Part shown: positions 7,608 through 9,826 of the stretch, piece by piece
How positions within the stretch are numbered: position 1 is the first letter of the stretch
Layout of the letters: every line of letters starts with the position of its first letter
Assembly (NCBI GenBank): GCA_017987615.1
Contig: JAGNTI010000023.1
Coordinates: forward strand, 1-9,826
Source: Sediminibacterium sp.
GTDB lineage: Bacteria; Bacteroidota; Bacteroidia; Chitinophagales; Chitinophagaceae
Length of the DNA: 9,826 bases
Direction: 5' to 3'
Translations under genes and position numbers: made by a program
Notes under the pieces: model-generated
Told to the model about the DNA's origin: nothing
Databases searched by the model: none
Seen by the model: only the letters and a program-made list of their open reading frames with translations

Positions 7608-8369
7608 ATGAACCCAAACGTTTATTTACAGCTACTGGAATCAAAAAAAGCAGGTCGCCCGCTTTTTACGGTTCTAATAGACCCCGATAAGGTAGATGCC
7701 AAAAGTCTAGAACAATTGGTACAGCTGGGTTTAGAGGCAAAAGTAGACTACTTTTTTGTAGGTGGAAGCCTTGTGATTTCCAATCATTTAGATGCTTGTA
7801 TTCAGCAAATAAAAGCTGCTTGTAATATCCCAGTTATCTTATTTCCAGGATCCCCTTCACAGGTGTCCAAATACGCAGACGCCTTACTATACTTGTCTTT
7901 GATATCAGGCCGTAACCCCGAATTACTGATTGGACAGCACGTAATTAGTGCTCCATTTGTAAAAAAATCAGGCCTCGAAATCATGCCAACGGGATATATG
8001 GTGATTGATGGCGGTGCGCCTACCACGGTTTCCTACATTTCTAATGCAGCGCCTATTCCATCCAATAAACATGAAATCGCTATGTGTACGGCTATGGCAG
8101 GCGAAATGCTTGGCATGAAGCTCATATACATGGATGCAGGCAGTGGTGCTCAAACGCCCATTACGGAGGCTATGATTAGCGCTGTAGCTGCTTCTATTAA
8201 CATCCCGCTGATTGTGGGCGGTGGTATCACAGATCCTGAAAAAGCATACCTAAACTGCAAGGCAGGCGCTAATATGATTGTTATTGGTAATGCCATCGAA
8301 AAAGACCCAAGCCTCATTAAAGAAATGAGTGCTGCGATTCACGCATCGGGCAAAATAACTGCGGAATAA
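7608..8369 (+). CDS. Geranylgeranylglyceryl phosphate / heptaprenylglyceryl phosphate synthase family protein
   Basis: 253 residues from ATG 7608. The frame also has a TTG at 7596, but the ATG gives the usual family N-terminus and the TTG sits almost on the predicted transcript start. The protein is a TIM-barrel prenyltransferase of the GGGPS/PcrB family, which joins a polyprenyl diphosphate to sn-glycerol-1-phosphate by an ether bond. Motifs in order: TVLIDPDK (21-28), DYFFVGGSLVIS (47-58), PVILFPGSPSQVS (75-87), YLSLISGRNP (95-104), GYMVIDGG (129-136), YMDAGSGA (174-181), PLIVGGGITDPEKA (200-213) and GANMIVIGNAIE. The Gly-rich loops bind the glycerol phosphate. The third residue of YMDAGSG is Asp176, where I recall a catalytic Glu in characterised members (YLE...). 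Bacteroidota homologues of this large group are known; their product in the cell is less clear. No partner lipid gene is adjacent. Confidence 0.92.
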   Translation: MNPNVYLQLLESKKAGRPLFTVLIDPDKVDAKSLEQLVQLGLEAKVDYFFVGGSLVISNHLDACIQQIKAACNIPVILFPGSPSQVSKYADALLYLSLISGRNPELLIGQHVISAPFVKKSGLEIMPTGYMVIDGGAPTTVSYISNAAPIPSNKHEIAMCTAMAGEMLGMKLIYMDAGSGAQTPITEAMISAVAASINIPLIVGGGITDPEKAYLNCKAGANMIVIGNAIEKDPSLIKEMSAAIHASGKITAE

Positions 8370-8392
8370 ACATTCGATTTTCTGGTATTTAA

Positions 8393-8422
8393 CGCAGATT
8401 TTAATGCATTGTTAAATCTGCG
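8393..8422 (+). repeat. Hairpin downstream of the GGGPS-like gene
   Basis: CGCAGATTT (8393-8401) pairs perfectly with AAATCTGCG (8414-8422), and two more A-T pairs can form past a one-base bulge. It starts 23 bp after the stop codon. No T-run follows on either strand, so it is not a classic intrinsic terminator, although its position suggests a role in ending or stabilising the transcript. Confidence 0.5.
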
Positions 8423-8465
8423 GGGAATACATAGTCATGTTGTAACTTAACATCATATGTTGCGG

Positions 8466-8494
8466 TTGTGAATGATCAATTACACATTTATTTG
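8466..8494 (+). promoter_or_regulatory. Candidate promoter of the beta-barrel gene
   Basis: TTG (8466-8468), an 18-base spacer and TTTATTTG (8487-8494), one mismatch from TAnnTTTG. The start would lie close to the ATG at 8515, giving a leader of roughly 15 bases. The spacer holds an imperfect dyad, TGTGAATGATCAATTACA (8467-8484), centred on TGATCA, which could be an operator. Confidence 0.4.
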
Positions 8495-8514
8495 ATAACG
8501 TAAACCAACCCCCT

Positions 8515-9177
8515 ATGCGAATCAACAACATGTTACCGGTTACCCTGTTTGCAGTAAGCCTATTTTTAGCAAGTAGCATCTGCGCACAAACAAATACAAG
8601 TAAAAGTTCATTTAAACCTAAGCCTAGTTACGCAGCACACTTATCTGTGGGACAAGTACTTTTTGGTACCGGTGATGTAAGAGGTTACGGACTTTTACTA
8701 GCGGTAGAAAAATCTGTTTTTAAAAAATCGGTGCGCCCTTTTCCGGCTTTTCAAGTTGGCTTTGGACTCAATTTTGAAACAGGTATTAGAAAGCCTGTAA
8801 ATATTTTATACCCCAGTGGAGTTTTTGAAGAATCTAGTTATGGTCAAACCAGCAAAACCTCGGGCTGGGCTACTTTTAAATACCACCCCTTTAAACATTC
8901 GATGGATGGATTTAGTGTGACAGTTGGTCCAACATTAGGCATTACACAAGCTACTTCCGAAAAAAGTGTAGGCTTTAGTTACGATCCATTTTTAGGCGTC
9001 ATTCGTAAATCAGTACTCGCAACAGAAAATCATTTTGGCATGGGTTACCGTATTGCGGTGCAACAACAGTTTGCCATTAAGGATCATTTGTCTATTGGTT
9101 TCCGTGCCGATTTTTCAAACGATGTATATGGCGATGTTAATACTTTTTTAGGTGGCGGCATCAGTTATAAATTTTAA
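8515..9177 (+). CDS. Outer-membrane beta-barrel family protein
   Basis: 220 residues with an N-terminal signal peptide: MRINN, a hydrophobic stretch at about 6-22 and a likely signal peptidase I cut after Ala24 (SICA / QTNT). The Cys at 23 is not in a proper lipobox. The mature part alternates polar and non-polar residues in strand-like blocks rich in Gly, Tyr and Phe (for example YAAHLSVGQVLFG, GYGLLLAVEKSVF, FSVTVGPTLGIT, MGYRIAVQQQFAI, SIGFRADFS) and ends in GGGISYKF, with the terminal aromatic residue typical of outer-membrane barrels. Size would suit an eight- to ten-strand barrel. I do not recognise a specific family or ligand. It is a single-gene unit, with a promoter candidate just upstream and a strong terminator after it. 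Confidence 0.8.
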   Translation: MRINNMLPVTLFAVSLFLASSICAQTNTSKSSFKPKPSYAAHLSVGQVLFGTGDVRGYGLLLAVEKSVFKKSVRPFPAFQVGFGLNFETGIRKPVNILYPSGVFEESSYGQTSKTSGWATFKYHPFKHSMDGFSVTVGPTLGITQATSEKSVGFSYDPFLGVIRKSVLATENHFGMGYRIAVQQQFAIKDHLSIGFRADFSNDVYGDVNTFLGGGISYKF

Positions 9178-9201
9178 AAAAGAGTTCGTAATTGTTATAG
9201 T

Positions 9202-9234
9202 AAAATACCGGCCCGTTGGGCCGGTATTTTTTTT
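9202..9234 (+). terminator. Intrinsic terminator of the beta-barrel gene
   Basis: AAAATACCGGCCC (9202-9214) pairs perfectly with GGGCCGGTATTTT (9218-9230) around the loop GTT, and the T-run continues to 9234. The 13-bp stem is GC-rich and followed by eight T in a row, so this is a textbook rho-independent terminator 24 bp past the stop codon. Confidence 0.95.
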
Positions 9235-9266
9235 ACCCCCATAAAAAATTTTACCCGCATAAAAAA
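9231..9266. repeat. Tandem 18-bp direct repeat, two copies
   Basis: TTTTACCCCCATAAAAAA (9231-9248) is followed with no gap by TTTTACCCGCATAAAAAA (9249-9266). The copies differ at one base (C/G at the ninth position). The first copy begins in the T-run of the terminator. It could be a slippage duplication or a repeated protein-binding site. Confidence 0.8.
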
Positions 9267-9305
9267 ATAACCGCTGCGGAAAATATCAGAACTAATGCGC
9301 AATCT

Positions 9306-9340
9306 AATCATACAACCGCTATGATTTAATTTATGCGGTT
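9306..9340 (+). other. Small hairpin whose loop can pair downstream (pseudoknot-like)
   Basis: AATCATA (9306-9312) and TATGATT (9320-9326) form a 7-bp stem with the loop CAACCGC. The AACCGC part of the loop and next base (9314-9319) is the exact complement of GCGGTT (9335-9340), so the two pairings could form an H-type pseudoknot or compete. It lies 86-120 bp upstream of the last gene. If transcribed, it would be in or near its leader; this is inference. Confidence 0.25.
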
Positions 9341-9367
9341 TCACGTAACATCAACAGGTGTTTAATT

Positions 9368-9403
9368 GAATAGGTTACACTAGATAGCTATCCAACCCTA
9401 TTC
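9368..9403. promoter_or_regulatory. Nested palindromes upstream of the lipoprotein gene
   Basis: The perfect 10-bp palindrome GATAGCTATC (9383-9392) lies inside an outer inverted repeat GAATAGGTT (9368-9376) / AACCCTATTC (9394-9403), which matches except for one extra base. The structure ends 22 bp before the ATG at 9426, a place where an operator or a leader hairpin could control the gene. No T-run follows that would make it a good terminator. Confidence 0.4.
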
Positions 9404-9425
9404 TCTTCACTTTAAATTAAGCACT

Positions 9426-9826
9426 ATGTTATTGAACGTAAAAAAAGGCTTGCTTGCGCTTACACTGCTAACTGCTGTTATCGGTTGTAAAAAAAATACA
9501 ATCGACTACCAAAACGGCGGCGTCGATGAAAGTAAAGTATACCAAAAACCAATTACCTATGACCAAATTTTACTCGTTAGCAACCTCGAAAAAATTACCC
9601 TCATTTTAGAAGACCTCTACAAAGAAAAAAAGAACCTTAAACTGGTTAATGCGTCCATTTATGCAAAAGCCTACACCGACGAATCGGTTTTATTAAAAGA
9701 CCTCATTAACCCCATGCATAGTATCCTGCCAGGCAATAAAAAATTTGTTGAGCTGTGCAGTAAATGGAACGTGAGCTTACAAGATTTTTCGGAAGCATTT
9801 TGGAAAGCCGCGCGCGTCAAAAACGA
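9426..9826 (+). CDS. Lipoprotein of unknown function, 5' part (runs off window end)
   Basis: 133 codons are visible and the frame is still open at the window end. The N-terminus MLLNVKKGLLALTLLTAVIGC has a Lys pair, a hydrophobic core and a lipobox AVIGC (Cys21), so the protein is a signal-peptidase-II lipoprotein. KKN follows the Cys, then an acidic/polar stretch (DYQNGGVDESK). The mature part looks helical and rich in Lys, Leu and Glu, for example a SNLEKITLILEDLYKEKK helix and a KFVELCSKWNVSLQDFSEAF segment. I do not recognise the family. The start ATG is the first in frame and is supported by the lipoprotein signal. Base use matches the neighbours. It is separated from the preceding gene by a strong terminator and a 191-bp stretch of repeats and palindromes, so it probably has its own promoter, though I could not place one. 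Confidence 0.85.
   Translation, partial: MLLNVKKGLLALTLLTAVIGCKKNTIDYQNGGVDESKVYQKPITYDQILLVSNLEKITLILEDLYKEKKNLKLVNASIYAKAYTDESVLLKDLINPMHSILPGNKKFVELCSKWNVSLQDFSEAFWKAARVKN

Noticed and set aside
8393..8422. Intrinsic terminator for the GGGPS-like gene
   Set aside because: The stem is good, but no T-run follows on either strand, so I list it only as a hairpin.

Overview
The window looks like chromosomal DNA of a member of the Bacteroidota, most likely near the Chitinophagia/Sphingobacteriia. The signs are: AT-rich DNA with no clear Shine-Dalgarno sequences before the starts; promoter candidates of the TTG / TAnnTTTG type; methionyl-tRNA synthetase with a fused C-terminal tRNA-binding domain; a GMC oxidoreductase paired with a Tat-type 'gluconate 2-dehydrogenase subunit 3' lipoprotein; a bacterial geranylgeranylglyceryl-phosphate-synthase family protein; and a small outer-membrane beta-barrel. 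The assignment rests on remembered family traits, not on a search.

Layout. At 1-1321 (+) lies the 3' two-thirds or so of metG, cut by the window start. It meets a two-gene minus-strand operon end to end with no spacer. That operon has a GMC-family dehydrogenase (3744-1996) followed 17 bp later by its presumed small subunit (1978-1322). A perfect 10-bp hairpin formed by the last codons of both convergent genes probably ends transcription there. Upstream on the minus strand is a long class II (adenosylcobalamin-dependent) ribonucleotide reductase gene (7216-3863) with its own strong terminator at 3804-3835. A 391-bp divergent region (7217-7607) holds promoter candidates for both sides and a cluster of dyads, but no convincing gene. 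On the plus strand follow the GGGP synthase-like gene (7608-8369), a beta-barrel outer-membrane protein (8515-9177) with a textbook terminator at 9202-9234, and a lipoprotein of unknown function (9426-9826) that runs off the window end.

How the genes fit together. metG and nrdJ are housekeeping genes for translation and dNTP synthesis. The GMC/subunit-3 pair probably forms an exported, membrane-anchored FAD dehydrogenase: the small subunit carries the export signal and the large subunit has a cysteine cluster placed like the 3Fe-4S ligands of bacterial FAD-glucose dehydrogenase. No electron-accepting cytochrome subunit is present in the window. The GGGPS-like protein makes, or is descended from enzymes that make, archaeal-type prenyl-glycerol ethers. 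The last two genes encode cell-envelope proteins. I see no mobile elements, CRISPR arrays, tRNA or rRNA genes. The region is mostly ordinary core genome, and I found no clear evidence for a new multi-gene system. The items most worth a second look are the cysteine-rich GMC dehydrogenase, the GGGPS-like gene, the terminator built from two coding ends, and the repeat and palindrome-rich leader of the last lipoprotein.
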